A stretch of 14,783 bases of DNA from CAYLSO01 sp964386525 (GCA_964386525.1 CAYLSO010000275.1:1-14783); one strand, 5' to 3'; positions 1 through 9,000 are shown, numbered from the stretch's first letter. Notes: generated by a model from the letters alone, not told the origin. Numbers and translations are program-made.

Positions 1-35
1 AGCCGGCTCCCAGGTAGTCGTTCTCATCACTCTCA

Positions 36-59
36 GGGGCAGCACGCACATGCTGCCCC
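36..59 (+). promoter_or_regulatory. Perfect 9-bp hairpin in the leader of the first gene
   Basis: GGGGCAGCA at 36-44 pairs perfectly with TGCTGCCCC at 51-59 around a 6-base loop (CGCACA). The stem ends only three bases before the GGAGG ribosome binding site at 63-67 and 16 bases before the ATG at 76. There is no T-run after it, so it is a poor intrinsic terminator by itself. It could stabilise the mRNA 5' end, control access to the ribosome binding site, or mark the end of an upstream transcript that lies outside the window. The inverted repeat is seen directly; the role is inference. Confidence 0.55.
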
Positions 60-75
60 GCTGGAGGCTGAAATC

Positions 76-3000
76 ATGCGTCGTTTCTTTGCTCTGCTAT
101 TCGGCCTTGCTTTGGGGGCTGGCATCCTCTTGGTCGGTTCCCAGACTCCGGTCCTGGCGAACAGCGACCAGGAGGGGAATCCGGGCTCCGAGCTGGGCGT
201 GGAAAAGGGGCTTCTCCGGACGGGGAAGGAACGGTCGAGGTTCGCGACGGCCGCGATTGACACCGTCTGGTTCGGTTACAAGCAGACAAGCACCGACCCC
301 AACAAGGTGGGGGCGGGCGTCGGCTACTTGAACGGTGGGAAGTGGGACTTCGACACGGGCATCTCGGGGACCGACTCGACCCAGTACTGGAAGTTCTATT
401 CGAGCAACCAGACCAGCAACTCGGACATATACCCCACCCCGGCTTCCCGCCCGTGGTGGTACTTCGAATACGGCAACAGCATCAACCGGGGTAACCACAA
501 CCTGTGGAAGGCCCGCGCCCTGGCGGGTCGCGCGTTCCGGCGCACCGGCCTGGCCGGCGTCTGGCACGCGGACAACATGTCCACCGTGTCGGGCTCGCCG
601 GGCAATATCAACGGCAGCCGGTCGGCGTGGTGCGGTCTGCGTCCTACCAGTGATGCGGGCGCTCCGATCGACGAGCTGACGGGCAACCCGTTCACCAATG
701 CCGAGAATCAGATCGACCACCGCGGCGGCGGCGCGGTGCGCAGCTCGTACCCCGGGTACAGCAACCTGTGGAACCAGTTGCTCTACCGGGATTTCACCTA
801 TTCGGGCGCGCCCATTCCGATGAGCTTCAGGGTGCGCACGGACTTCGGCTACAATCGTGCTGCCGATCCGGGCGGCGACGGGTGGTTCACGCCAGATCCG
901 ACCTCGTCGAGCAACTTCGTGCTGAACGCGGCTGACTCGCTGTGCGTGTGGGTCGGCAAGCCGAAGGACACGCTCGTCTACGATACCAACCGTCGCTATC
1001 TGTCCGAGGTCGTCGACTTCGGCACCAACCCCCAGCCGCAGAAGCTCTACGCGGTGGGCGGCAAGCTGCCGGTCGTCCGCACCGCGGTATTCGACACGAC
1101 GGTCACCCTGGCGATCCCGACGGCCACCTGGGGGGGCACGGTGCGCGTCGTGTTCCAGGTGCACACCAACCGGTTTGAGTCCGACCAGTCGACGAGCGCC
1201 ACGGGCTTCAACTCGCTCGACGGCGCCGTGGTTCTGGACGACGTCAACGTCGGCGGCGACATCTCGACGTTCGATGCCGCGCAGTCGATCCGTCCGCGCG
1301 TGCTGCTGTCGCAGTCGGGCACGGAGACGCCGATCAGCCCGTCGACCACGTGGATCACGACCGGCCGTCCGCCGCGCTCGTACGGCCACATCCACAACGC
1401 CAACGACCTGCCGTATGACGACCCGTGCGGCACCCTCGACGGCTTAACGGGCGCCCGCAACTGCAACCTGGCGGGCAACGTCCTGTTGATGTCGAACCAC
1501 GACGACCCGAGCCACAACTTCCAATTTGAGTCGCAGGAATGGGCGCTGACCCCGACCATCGTGATCAACGCTGCGTCGCCGCGAGGCATCCTGCAGGGAA
1601 CCCCGGCTAACCTGAAGACGGAGGCCGGGAACATCAACCTCCAGATGGACTACTACAGCGGCTTCGACGCCAACGCCCTGACCGGCGTGGTCTTCTGGTG
1701 GGGCGTGCGCTACATGGGCGCGGGCCTGACCAGCCTGAACCAGATCGCCGAGCCGAAGGTGGCGAACTGGTCGCCGATCAACACCCCGGGCTTCATCTCG
1801 TCCTATGGCACGCCCACCTGTGCCACCATGGATACCGACGCCGACCTGGACGGCTCCATGCCCATCGCCTTCACGGACTCCTGCCAGTTCGGTCTCGAGA
1901 ACCAGGTCCGCTGCGGGCGCTACGGCTCCACGGCGTGCGGCGAGACGCGCGGCACCTACTGGGACAACGTCCGGGCCGGTTTCATCCGGGGCGCCGCGGC
2001 CGTTCCGTCGGTGGCCACCGGTGCCTGGATGCTGTACGGCGACACCTTCCCCTTCAACGAGGACATCTCTCCCGGGTCGGTGGAGTTCGATACCACCACG
2101 GCCCTGGTGATGAGCTCCCTCAACAATGGCAACCCCGCTGGCACCGAAGGCGTGGCCCGTAGCGACACGCTGGTCTACGACTCGCCGTACAGCGGTAATG
2201 ACGCCCGCATGGACCTCGTCTTCCGCATCTGGCCCGGCCCGGGCAACTACGCCGGCCGGAACGTTGGGCCGGGGGGCAGCCAGGATCCGTGGGCGCTGCG
2301 CCACAACCGCATCCTGAAGGTGCCGGCCGTCGGCGACGAGGCGGGCAACTACGCCTCGGCCAACGACGGCTCGTTCTGGGGCCAGTACATGGGCAACAAC
2401 GGTCCGGTCGGCTCGGCGAGCGGCCACACCAGCACGTACTGGGATCCGCAGACCTGGAACTCGGCGCGGATGGACTCGGCTCAGCTCAACTACTCCCCAG
2501 TCGTGTCGGTCCCCCGCGGCCTGCCGCTTGTCGACACGTGGATGGGCACCTATCACGAGCTCGATCCGAACTACAACATTCTCGGCATCACTCGTGACCT
2601 GTGCTTCCTGATTGCCCCAACCGGTGTGGCCAACCACACCAACACCTGCTGCTCGGAAGCCCAGTGCGCGGGTTCCCCGTTCTTTACGTCGTGGCCGCCG
2701 CCGGGCTACGATCCGGCTCCGGGCTCGACCAGTACCAAAGAGGGCACGAAGATCCTGCCGGACGGCATCTTCACCCCCGGCACGCACGTTCAGTACTTCG
2801 TGCGGCGTTCCAAGCAGAGCAACCCTTCGGTGCTTGAGAACATGTCGCCCGATACCACTGTCGTGGCCTTCCAGCCCGGCATGATGGGTTCCACCGACTG
2901 CCTGCGCTACGACCACCTCGACGTGTTACCCGACATGTGGAAGGACTTGCGCTACTCGGGCAGCGGGCTGGCTTGCATCCTGTACGTGGACGCGGCCGAC

Positions 3001-4317
3001 CGCCGCGGCTACGAGGACGAGGTGATCGGTGCACTCGACTCGCTGGGCTACGGCAGGGACGACGGCGCGTCGCGCGGCTGGAAGCGCACGCCGGACAACT
3101 GGACCGACCGTAACGATCCGGTGGGGTTCGTGCCTGAGAACCTAGGTCAGTCGGGCGTGGCGTACGACAAGTTCGACCAGCGTGCTTCCGAGTCCGGCGA
3201 GGCCAACCGCATCGGCTGCCGTATCGTCGGGGGCGGGGTACTCCCCGAGCTGCAGGGCGTTCAGTGCAAGCAGGGCCCGACGCCCGCCATGCTGGACGAA
3301 TACTACGACACGATCATCTATGACGCCGGGGACCTGGACAATGGTGCCGGCGCTCTCCACGATTGCTCGGGTATCGCCCAGGAGCAGTCGTGCGACGCCG
3401 GGATACTCAGCCAGTGGCTCGATCTCGCCGCGGACGGCAACGAGAAGGCCCTCTTCATACTCGGCGACGGTGCCGCGCAGGACCTCGCGATCTCCGGTAC
3501 GGCGAGCATGGACCTTCTGAGAAGCACCATGGGCTTCGTGCATGTGCGTGACAACTACTTCCAGTATTCGGGCAACCTACAGCCCGGCGCGGTGTACAAG
3601 CCGCTGGCCACGACGGGTGATAAGTTCAACAGCGCCCGCCGCTACGGTTTCTTCAACTCCTGCGTCAACCTCCTCGACGTGATCGACAAGGACGGTGGTG
3701 TGGTGGGTGCCGAGCTGGCTGCCCGTTACGAGCAGTTCAGCGACCGCAGCGCGTCGGGCGTCGGCCCGGGCCCCTACGGCGCGGCGGTCTATCGCCGTCT
3801 CGACGCTGACGCGGGGCGCTACTACGCCACGCTGATCAACGGCATGCCCATGAACCGTTTCCGCGCATGGAACGGGGCGGACGATCCGACGACGCAGAAC
3901 ATCTCGCTCTCCTTCAACAACCACGCGGGGCAGGCGTGGATGGAGGACGCGCTCCTTGCGTTCAACCTCTGCTCTCGCCCGGGGGCGGTGATCTCGGTGG
4001 GCGATCAGCCGGGCATGTCGGCGCTGAACTTCGTGCGCGGCGCGTTCCCCAACCCGTCGGTTGCGGGCGCGGCCACCGTGCAGTTCTCGCTGGCGTCGCC
4101 GGCGAAGGTCACCCTGCGGTTCTACAACGTCGCCGGCCGTCTCGTGCATGAGACGTCGGTGGACGGCGTGGCCGGCCTGAACAGCTACCGCTGGACGGGC
4201 GTGACCTCGACCGGGATGAAGGCTGCCAGTGGCGTGTACTTCTACCGGCTGTCGGCTCCTGGAGTCGATTTCCAGAACAACAGCCAGCGCATGGTGCTCC
4301 TGGGGCAGGCGAACTAA
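76..4317 (+). CDS. Large secreted cysteine-rich protein with FlgD Ig-like / sorting-type C-terminal domain
   Basis: A 1413-residue exported protein of unknown function. The ATG follows GGAGG at 63-67 with 8-base spacing and opens a clear Sec signal peptide (MRR, then a hydrophobic core to about residue 28, VLA cleavage). Residues about 176-250 (SAWCG at 183-187, YPGYSNLWNQ at 225-234) resemble jelly-roll or MAM-like domains of secreted bacterial proteins. An Asp-rich loop at 586-593 (D-T-D-A-D-L-D-G) looks like a calcium site. Residues about 965-1150 have a Rossmann-like rhythm: strand ACILYVD at 966-972, TIIYD at 1079-1083, then ALFILGDG at 1125-1132. This recalls class-I glutaminase-type folds, but I see no catalytic Cys-His pair. 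Residues about 1317-1413 form the FlgD Ig-like / type IX-like tail (FPNP at 1324-1327, VAGRLV, SGVYFYRL). Many cysteines, including a CC pair, suggest disulfides outside the cytoplasm. Reading and export are firm; function is unknown. Confidence 0.9.
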   Translation: MRRFFALLFGLALGAGILLVGSQTPVLANSDQEGNPGSELGVEKGLLRTGKERSRFATAAIDTVWFGYKQTSTDPNKVGAGVGYLNGGKWDFDTGISGTDSTQYWKFYSSNQTSNSDIYPTPASRPWWYFEYGNSINRGNHNLWKARALAGRAFRRTGLAGVWHADNMSTVSGSPGNINGSRSAWCGLRPTSDAGAPIDELTGNPFTNAENQIDHRGGGAVRSSYPGYSNLWNQLLYRDFTYSGAPIPMSFRVRTDFGYNRAADPGGDGWFTPDPTSSSNFVLNAADSLCVWVGKPKDTLVYDTNRRYLSEVVDFGTNPQPQKLYAVGGKLPVVRTAVFDTTVTLAIPTATWGGTVRVVFQVHTNRFESDQSTSATGFNSLDGAVVLDDVNVGGDISTFDAAQSIRPRVLLSQSGTETPISPSTTWITTGRPPRSYGHIHNANDLPYDDPCGTLDGLTGARNCNLAGNVLLMSNHDDPSHNFQFESQEWALTPTIVINAASPRGILQGTPANLKTEAGNINLQMDYYSGFDANALTGVVFWWGVRYMGAGLTSLNQIAEPKVANWSPINTPGFISSYGTPTCATMDTDADLDGSMPIAFTDSCQFGLENQVRCGRYGSTACGETRGTYWDNVRAGFIRGAAAVPSVATGAWMLYGDTFPFNEDISPGSVEFDTTTALVMSSLNNGNPAGTEGVARSDTLVYDSPYSGNDARMDLVFRIWPGPGNYAGRNVGPGGSQDPWALRHNRILKVPAVGDEAGNYASANDGSFWGQYMGNNGPVGSASGHTSTYWDPQTWNSARMDSAQLNYSPVVSVPRGLPLVDTWMGTYHELDPNYNILGITRDLCFLIAPTGVANHTNTCCSEAQCAGSPFFTSWPPPGYDPAPGSTSTKEGTKILPDGIFTPGTHVQYFVRRSKQSNPSVLENMSPDTTVVAFQPGMMGSTDCLRYDHLDVLPDMWKDLRYSGSGLACILYVDAADRRGYEDEVIGALDSLGYGRDDGASRGWKRTPDNWTDRNDPVGFVPENLGQSGVAYDKFDQRASESGEANRIGCRIVGGGVLPELQGVQCKQGPTPAMLDEYYDTIIYDAGDLDNGAGALHDCSGIAQEQSCDAGILSQWLDLAADGNEKALFILGDGAAQDLAISGTASMDLLRSTMGFVHVRDNYFQYSGNLQPGAVYKPLATTGDKFNSARRYGFFNSCVNLLDVIDKDGGVVGAELAARYEQFSDRSASGVGPGPYGAAVYRRLDADAGRYYATLINGMPMNRFRAWNGADDPTTQNISLSFNNHAGQAWMEDALLAFNLCSRPGAVISVGDQPGMSALNFVRGAFPNPSVAGAATVQFSLASPAKVTLRFYNVAGRLVHETSVDGVAGLNSYRWTGVTSTGMKAASGVYFYRLSAPGVDFQNNSQRMVLLGQAN

Positions 4318-4344
4318 CGCCCGACCCGGGGCCTGAGCGCTCCC

Positions 4345-4379
4345 AGACGGGGGCGGGGAGCAATCCCCGCCCCCGCTCT
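4345..4379 (+). terminator. Strong GC hairpin after the first gene, probable terminator
   Basis: CGGGGGCGGGGA at 4348-4359 pairs perfectly with TCCCCGCCCCCG at 4364-4375 around a GCAA loop, which is a stable GNRA tetraloop. With one bulged base (C4376) the stem extends by AGA/TCT at 4345-4347 and 4377-4379. It begins about 30 bases after the TAA of the first gene and precedes the promoter of the next operon. The T-tract is weak (only GCATTTAG follows), so termination may be inefficient or Rho-assisted. Confidence 0.7.
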
Positions 4380-4437
4380 GCATTTAGGGCCGAAATCCGC
4401 GGCTTCCAGGGCCGCCAAACCGCCTGGAAATAACCGT

Positions 4438-4466
4438 TTGACTCCCCGGGGCCCACTCGTTAAATT
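4438..4466 (+). promoter_or_regulatory. Sigma-70-like promoter for the lipoprotein operon
   Basis: TTGACT at 4438-4443 (5 of 6 to the -35 consensus) and TAAATT at 4461-4466 (4 of 6 to the -10 consensus) are separated by exactly 17 bases. The -10 sits in an AT-rich island (TAAATTGTTATTA) that stands out in this GC-rich window. Predicted initiation near 4473 gives a leader of about 40 bases before the ATG at 4512. Position between a terminator-like hairpin and the first gene of a close-packed operon supports the call. Confidence 0.7.
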
Positions 4467-4499
4467 GTTATTACACCGGGCACAGACCAGGGCGTGATT

Positions 4500-4505
4500 G
4501 GAGGA
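4500..4505 (+). promoter_or_regulatory. Ribosome binding site that sets the start at 4512
   Basis: GGAGGA lies six bases before the ATG at 4512. An in-frame GTG at 4494 would place this site inside the coding region, so the ATG is the preferred start. Confidence 0.7.
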
Positions 4506-4511
4506 CGCTGG

Positions 4512-6479
4512 ATGCGTTTGGAGCGGTGGGTTCTTTTTGTCGTTTCGCTGTCCGTCCTGGGTTCCCTCTCGTGCCGGAAGACGGTCGCCCCCAATACCGA
4601 TAGGAACCGGGCTCCCGAAACCTATCTGACGGCCGCTCCGCTCGACTCGATCGGGGGCGGGACGCTCAACCGCGTGCCGTACCGGTACCGGGCGCACTGG
4701 TCCGGCTCCGACATCGACGGCCAGGTGGTCGGTTTCTACGTGGCGGTCACCGAGACCATCCCCGGCTACCGTATCCCCTTGCCCCCGCCCAAGCCGCAGC
4801 AGTGGCGCTTCACGGCCCGGACCGACAGTACGTTAGTCTTCACCGTCCACGAGGGCCTGGGGACCGACCGCGACCACGGCCTCTACGTCTTCGCCGTGGA
4901 CAACGAGGGGCGGGCGGACCCGACCCCGGCGTTCACGCGCTTCTCGGCCCGCGACCGCAATCTGCCGGGCATCGTCTGGATCACCCACCGGGCGGAGGGG
5001 GTGGTTTTCCTGCCGGCTGCCGGCGGCGGCGTCGTCGAAACCCCTTGGGTCAGGGACCTCACCGACAACCAGGACCCGGTAGGCGCCACTTTCTCGCCGC
5101 GCGACACGCTGCCGGTGGGCGCCGGCGTCTTCTTCGAGTGGGGCGCCTTCGACAACGACTGGCAAAGCCAGATTCTCGGCTACCGCTACAAGCTTTACGA
5201 GCCGGACTATGTCAAGGTCGACGTCACCGGAACCTCAGCTCAGTACGGCACCGGCGTGGGCCCCGGGGCGGCCGACCTGCCCAACGGCCTGAACGTCTTC
5301 CGGGTGCGGGCCGTGGACGAGGCGGGGGGGACGACCTTCCCCGACTCGCTACGGCGCCTCGTGGTCAACTTCGACCCCGAGACCTGGTGGTACGGTCCCG
5401 ACACGACGGACGCGACCCTCCAGGCCGCGCTGTTGCGGGACGGCCGCGGCCTTTACGTCCCGTCGGGCGACGGCTCGGTGCCGACGGCGCTCAACCCCTG
5501 GCTGGGAGCCGACCGCTTCTGCAGTCTGCCCGCCGATCGCAAATCCGCGTCCACCGGCCAGGGCATGCGCACTTTCCTGGAGAAGGTCAGGATCACGATC
5601 AGCGCCGGCCCGCCGGAGGTATCCGAGTACCGCTTCTACGTGCACGCCGACAGCGACACGGTGGCGCGCAACTGTGACGCCGTCTACCTGTTCGCCGGCG
5701 GCGCCGACAAGGACTCGCCGTACTCCGTGTTCGTGCAGCCGGGCAACCCGCCGACCGACAAGTGTGTGGTCGGCACCCCCGGCCCGCCCAACGGCTCGCC
5801 CATCGGGTTCGAGTTCCGCATTCCGCGGCTGAGCGTCAGATTCAGCAGCAGCAGCCCGGCCTTCTCGACCATCCACCCGAACTTCAACCCGCTGACGGCC
5901 GGCTACAAGCCGGAGATCTACTTCACCGACGACCAGAAGTTCACCGGGACCTCGTTCGCCGTGGCCCGTGCGGTGGACGGCAATCTCGGGAAGGACCGGC
6001 GCGTCCGGCAGCCCATCGCCTACATGTTCGCTTACCGAGCCGGCACGCTGTCGCCGGAGCAGGCCGCGCTGCGGCCGCTCATCCTGACCTGGTTCGTGAA
6101 CTTCAATCCCTACTTCCTGGCCGACAAGCTGGAGTTCGCGCCACGGCCCGACACGCTGATCACGGACCCCATCTTCAAAGCCAAATTGTTCATGGTGGAT
6201 CCGGATTCCACGACGACCGCCCCCGACCCGGCGCGGTTCCTGGTGCGCGCGCGCATCATCTCTCCCGACCGGCCGGCTCCGGCCGGCGACGAGGGCTGGC
6301 AGCCGACGGCGCCGTTCCCGTTGGTCACGGGCGACGAGTTTCCCATCGCCATCCCCACCGACATTCCCCTAGGGCGCAACGAGTTCGAGTTCGAGCTCTC
6401 CGACTCTCCCGGCACGAGCCTGGAGGAACGTCGGATCGTGTTCGCCAAGATCCCCTTCTACTGGCAGACCGGACCTTAG
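4512..6479 (+). CDS. Predicted lipoprotein with Fn3/Ig-like W-x-G-x-D-x-D-G modules
   Basis: A 655-residue envelope protein of unknown function, first gene of a three-gene operon. The N-terminus is basic, then hydrophobic, and ends in G-S-L-S-C, a plausible though imperfect lipobox with the lipid-bearing Cys near residue 21. Two modules follow, both likely beta-sandwich (Fn3 or Ig-like): the first carries W63-S-G-S-D-I-D-G70 then a GFYVAV strand, the second W210-G-A-F-D-N-D-W217 then GYRYKL. The first ends with a YVFAVDNEG strand and the second with FRVRAVDEAGG, typical of Fn3-like ends. The remaining C-terminal half (about 290-655) is not recognised; it is rich in Pro, Asp and aromatic residues and lacks transmembrane segments. 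The next gene encodes a relative with the same modules. Start chosen by the GGAGGA site; an upstream GTG at 4494 would add six residues. Confidence 0.85.
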   Translation: MRLERWVLFVVSLSVLGSLSCRKTVAPNTDRNRAPETYLTAAPLDSIGGGTLNRVPYRYRAHWSGSDIDGQVVGFYVAVTETIPGYRIPLPPPKPQQWRFTARTDSTLVFTVHEGLGTDRDHGLYVFAVDNEGRADPTPAFTRFSARDRNLPGIVWITHRAEGVVFLPAAGGGVVETPWVRDLTDNQDPVGATFSPRDTLPVGAGVFFEWGAFDNDWQSQILGYRYKLYEPDYVKVDVTGTSAQYGTGVGPGAADLPNGLNVFRVRAVDEAGGTTFPDSLRRLVVNFDPETWWYGPDTTDATLQAALLRDGRGLYVPSGDGSVPTALNPWLGADRFCSLPADRKSASTGQGMRTFLEKVRITISAGPPEVSEYRFYVHADSDTVARNCDAVYLFAGGADKDSPYSVFVQPGNPPTDKCVVGTPGPPNGSPIGFEFRIPRLSVRFSSSSPAFSTIHPNFNPLTAGYKPEIYFTDDQKFTGTSFAVARAVDGNLGKDRRVRQPIAYMFAYRAGTLSPEQAALRPLILTWFVNFNPYFLADKLEFAPRPDTLITDPIFKAKLFMVDPDSTTTAPDPARFLVRARIISPDRPAPAGDEGWQPTAPFPLVTGDEFPIAIPTDIPLGRNEFEFELSDSPGTSLEERRIVFAKIPFYWQTGP

Positions 6480-6510
6480 CGGGGAAGGGGGGCGAGAGGA
6501 CGTGAATCGC

Positions 6511-9000
6511 ATGAGCAAGGGTTTCTGGCAGGGCTCCGTGCTGATCGGCGCCGTGGCGCTGGCCGCTATCCTAGCCGGTTGCGGTAACCAGTCGGGAATG
6601 CTGATCGGCAACGAGCGCCCGGCGGTGCAGCTCTCGGCGCGCCCGATGGAGCAGGATTCGGTGTTCTACGCCGTGCGCCTGCAGTGGTTCGGCTCCGACA
6701 GCGACGGCCAGGTGACGGGCTTCCTGTGGGCGGTCGATCCGCCGGCGGAAGGCGACACCGCCTGGCAGAGCATCGCCCGCAGCGACACGACGCTGTTCTT
6801 CCGCTCGACCGACCCGGACTCGGCGTCCATCAGCGTGCCGTTCCCGCCCACCGGGGTGACCAGCCGCGACTACCACGTGTTCGTCATCAAGTCCCGGGAC
6901 GACCAGGGGGCGCTGTCGCGGCCCGAGTTCGTGGCCTTCACCTCCGAGACGGTGGCCCCGTCGACCAGCATCAGCGACCCACCGCCGAGCCGCCTCACCA
7001 TCGCGATCACGACGCCGGCCGTGATCATCCGTTGGACGGGACAAGACCAGGACGGAGTGCTCACGCAGCGCCCGATCAAGTACAAGTACAAGCTGGCCTC
7101 GCAGTCGCTCGTCCAGAATGTTCTGGGGCTGGGCACGACGTCCCCGAGCCCGGGCGACCTGCAGCGCTTCTTCTCCCAGGAGGCGCCTGGCTTCGCCTCC
7201 TGGGATTCGGTGCCGGCGGAGTCCACCTTCAAGCAGTACGAGGGCCTCACGCCCGGGCAGATCTGGTTCTTCGCGGTCAGCGCCGTGGACGAGGCTGGGG
7301 CCTACGAGCCGCGCTTCAATCTCGACTCCAACCTGCTGCGCTTCAAGCCCGGCACGCAGCTGCAGGCGCCGGGCCTGACCGTCTTCCACGCTTACTTCTC
7401 GCGCAGCCAGGGGACGACCGGATCGTTCGATCTCTCGGAGAACCGGGTGGTGCGCCTCGAGGTGCCGGAGGCCGACCCGGTGCCGTTCTTCTGGGAAGCG
7501 CGGGCGGTGGCGGGCACGGTGATCTCGGGCTACCGCTGGGCGCTCGACATCGAGGACGTGTTCAACGAGACGCCGCGCGAGCAGGACAGCCAGACCGACC
7601 GCTGGTCGAGCTGGTCGACGAGCGAGCTGGGCGCGACCGTGGGCCCCTTCTACGTGGAGGCCGACACCGACTACACGACCGATCCGCCGACCATCTCCAT
7701 CCGCGACACGCACCGCCTCTACATCGAGGCCCGCGACAATGTGGGCACGATCTCCATCATGATCATCGAGGTGCGGGCGGTGCCGCCGCTGTTCAAGTCC
7801 ATCCCGCCGGCCGAGCAGCGCATCCTGATCTTCGACGATACTCGCGCCAACACCGACCGGACGAGCAACGGACTGAGGCCGTACGGCGCGTTCCCTACCG
7901 AAGCCATCCTGGATTCGCTCCTTTGCGCGGTCGGCGGCCATCCGTTCAAGTACGATCCGTTCCCGCTATCGAAGCCCGGCGTGTTCGTCGGGTTCCCCTA
8001 CGACACGCTCGACTACCGCTTCACGGCGTCCGCTGGGCTGCCGCTCTCTACGCTGACCCAGTACAACGCCGTGGTCTGGTACACTCAAGCGCTGGACGCC
8101 GGGCTGACGGACGACAAGTTCTCGACTACGCCGTCTGGGGCCCTACGCTTCATCAACAAGACGGGCGAGTTGAACACGCTGGCGGTCTACCTGTCGGCGG
8201 GCGGCCAGGCGTGGCTGTTCGGAGACGGGATCGCTCCGGCCGTCGCCAACGGCTACGTGACGCGCTTCACCAGCAGCGCACCGGCGTTCTTCCCCTACAA
8301 CGGCCAGCTGACGGGCGGCGCGCGCCCCAGCGCGACGAGCATCCTGTGGCCGGGCAATTTCCTGTACGACTACATGAAGCTGTACTCGCAGATGGACAAG
8401 GTGGACTTCGCCGGCGTCGGCGACCCCCTCTCGGATCTCGACGAGCTAAGTGGGATGACGCCCTACCTGCCCGAGTACCGCACTCCGGGGGCCCCGTGGC
8501 CGCCGGAGGGGCCGCTGCCGGTCACCGAGCGGGGGCCGGCGGACGACCCGCGGGTAGGGCCCTCGTCGTCGCGGCACGTCGGGCGCTGGACGGGGCTGCC
8601 CCTGCTCAGCTTCACCACCGAGTTCCCGGACTGGCCGACGGCGCTGCCCACGAGCACGAGGGTCGTCCCCTTCGTGTCGCTGCCTAACGTCATCACCGAG
8701 GGGTCGCCGCCGGTCTCGGTGCTCGACACGCTCTACCTGTATCGCGCGAAGGCATTCCGGCTGAAGGCGGCGCGCGACTGGCCGGACGGCAAGCCGGTGT
8801 GGTTTCACTACTGGGGCTCGGCGCACGGGCAGATCAACTGGACGAGCGCCCCCATCTGGCTGTTCGAGCGCACCCAACTGCAGCTCGTCGCCGACCGGAT
8901 CCTGGCGCAGTTCGGTTTCACCCGGAACACCGACCCGCGAACCTGGACCGGTCCGGGCAGCGTTCGCGACCGCGACGACTACGTCGCCGCGGGACGATAG
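6511..9000 (+). CDS. Predicted lipoprotein with repeated Fn3-like modules and a degenerate glutaminase-type domain
   Basis: An 829-residue envelope lipoprotein of unknown function, starting about 30 bases after the preceding lipoprotein gene. The signal sequence ends in a textbook lipobox, L-A-G-C, with Cys at about residue 25. Modules like those of its neighbour recur: W59-F-G-S-D-S-D-G66, W175-T-G-Q-D-Q-D-G182 (followed by KYKYKL), and a looser third copy from W328 (GYRWALDI then LYIEARDNVG). From about 437 a Rossmann-like pattern appears: RILIFDD at 437-443, later YNAVVWYT, then GGQAWLFGDG at 564-573. This resembles class-I glutaminase/ThuA-type folds and a similar stretch in the 1413-residue protein, but no nucleophile elbow Cys is evident, so it may be binding or structural. 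The ATG at 6511 follows AGAGGA; an in-frame GTG at 6502 is an alternative adding three residues. Confidence 0.85.
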   Translation: MSKGFWQGSVLIGAVALAAILAGCGNQSGMLIGNERPAVQLSARPMEQDSVFYAVRLQWFGSDSDGQVTGFLWAVDPPAEGDTAWQSIARSDTTLFFRSTDPDSASISVPFPPTGVTSRDYHVFVIKSRDDQGALSRPEFVAFTSETVAPSTSISDPPPSRLTIAITTPAVIIRWTGQDQDGVLTQRPIKYKYKLASQSLVQNVLGLGTTSPSPGDLQRFFSQEAPGFASWDSVPAESTFKQYEGLTPGQIWFFAVSAVDEAGAYEPRFNLDSNLLRFKPGTQLQAPGLTVFHAYFSRSQGTTGSFDLSENRVVRLEVPEADPVPFFWEARAVAGTVISGYRWALDIEDVFNETPREQDSQTDRWSSWSTSELGATVGPFYVEADTDYTTDPPTISIRDTHRLYIEARDNVGTISIMIIEVRAVPPLFKSIPPAEQRILIFDDTRANTDRTSNGLRPYGAFPTEAILDSLLCAVGGHPFKYDPFPLSKPGVFVGFPYDTLDYRFTASAGLPLSTLTQYNAVVWYTQALDAGLTDDKFSTTPSGALRFINKTGELNTLAVYLSAGGQAWLFGDGIAPAVANGYVTRFTSSAPAFFPYNGQLTGGARPSATSILWPGNFLYDYMKLYSQMDKVDFAGVGDPLSDLDELSGMTPYLPEYRTPGAPWPPEGPLPVTERGPADDPRVGPSSSRHVGRWTGLPLLSFTTEFPDWPTALPTSTRVVPFVSLPNVITEGSPPVSVLDTLYLYRAKAFRLKAARDWPDGKPVWFHYWGSAHGQINWTSAPIWLFERTQLQLVADRILAQFGFTRNTDPRTWTGPGSVRDRDDYVAAGR

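Noticed and set aside
2971..3480. Gingipain-type cysteine protease domain in the 1413-residue protein
   Set aside because: The strand pattern is suggestive of a Rossmann-like core, but I could not place a catalytic His-Cys pair.
4021..4317. Flagellar hook-capping protein FlgD
   Set aside because: Only the Ig-like tail resembles FlgD. It is attached to large secreted proteins and no flagellar gene is nearby, so this is a sorting-type domain.
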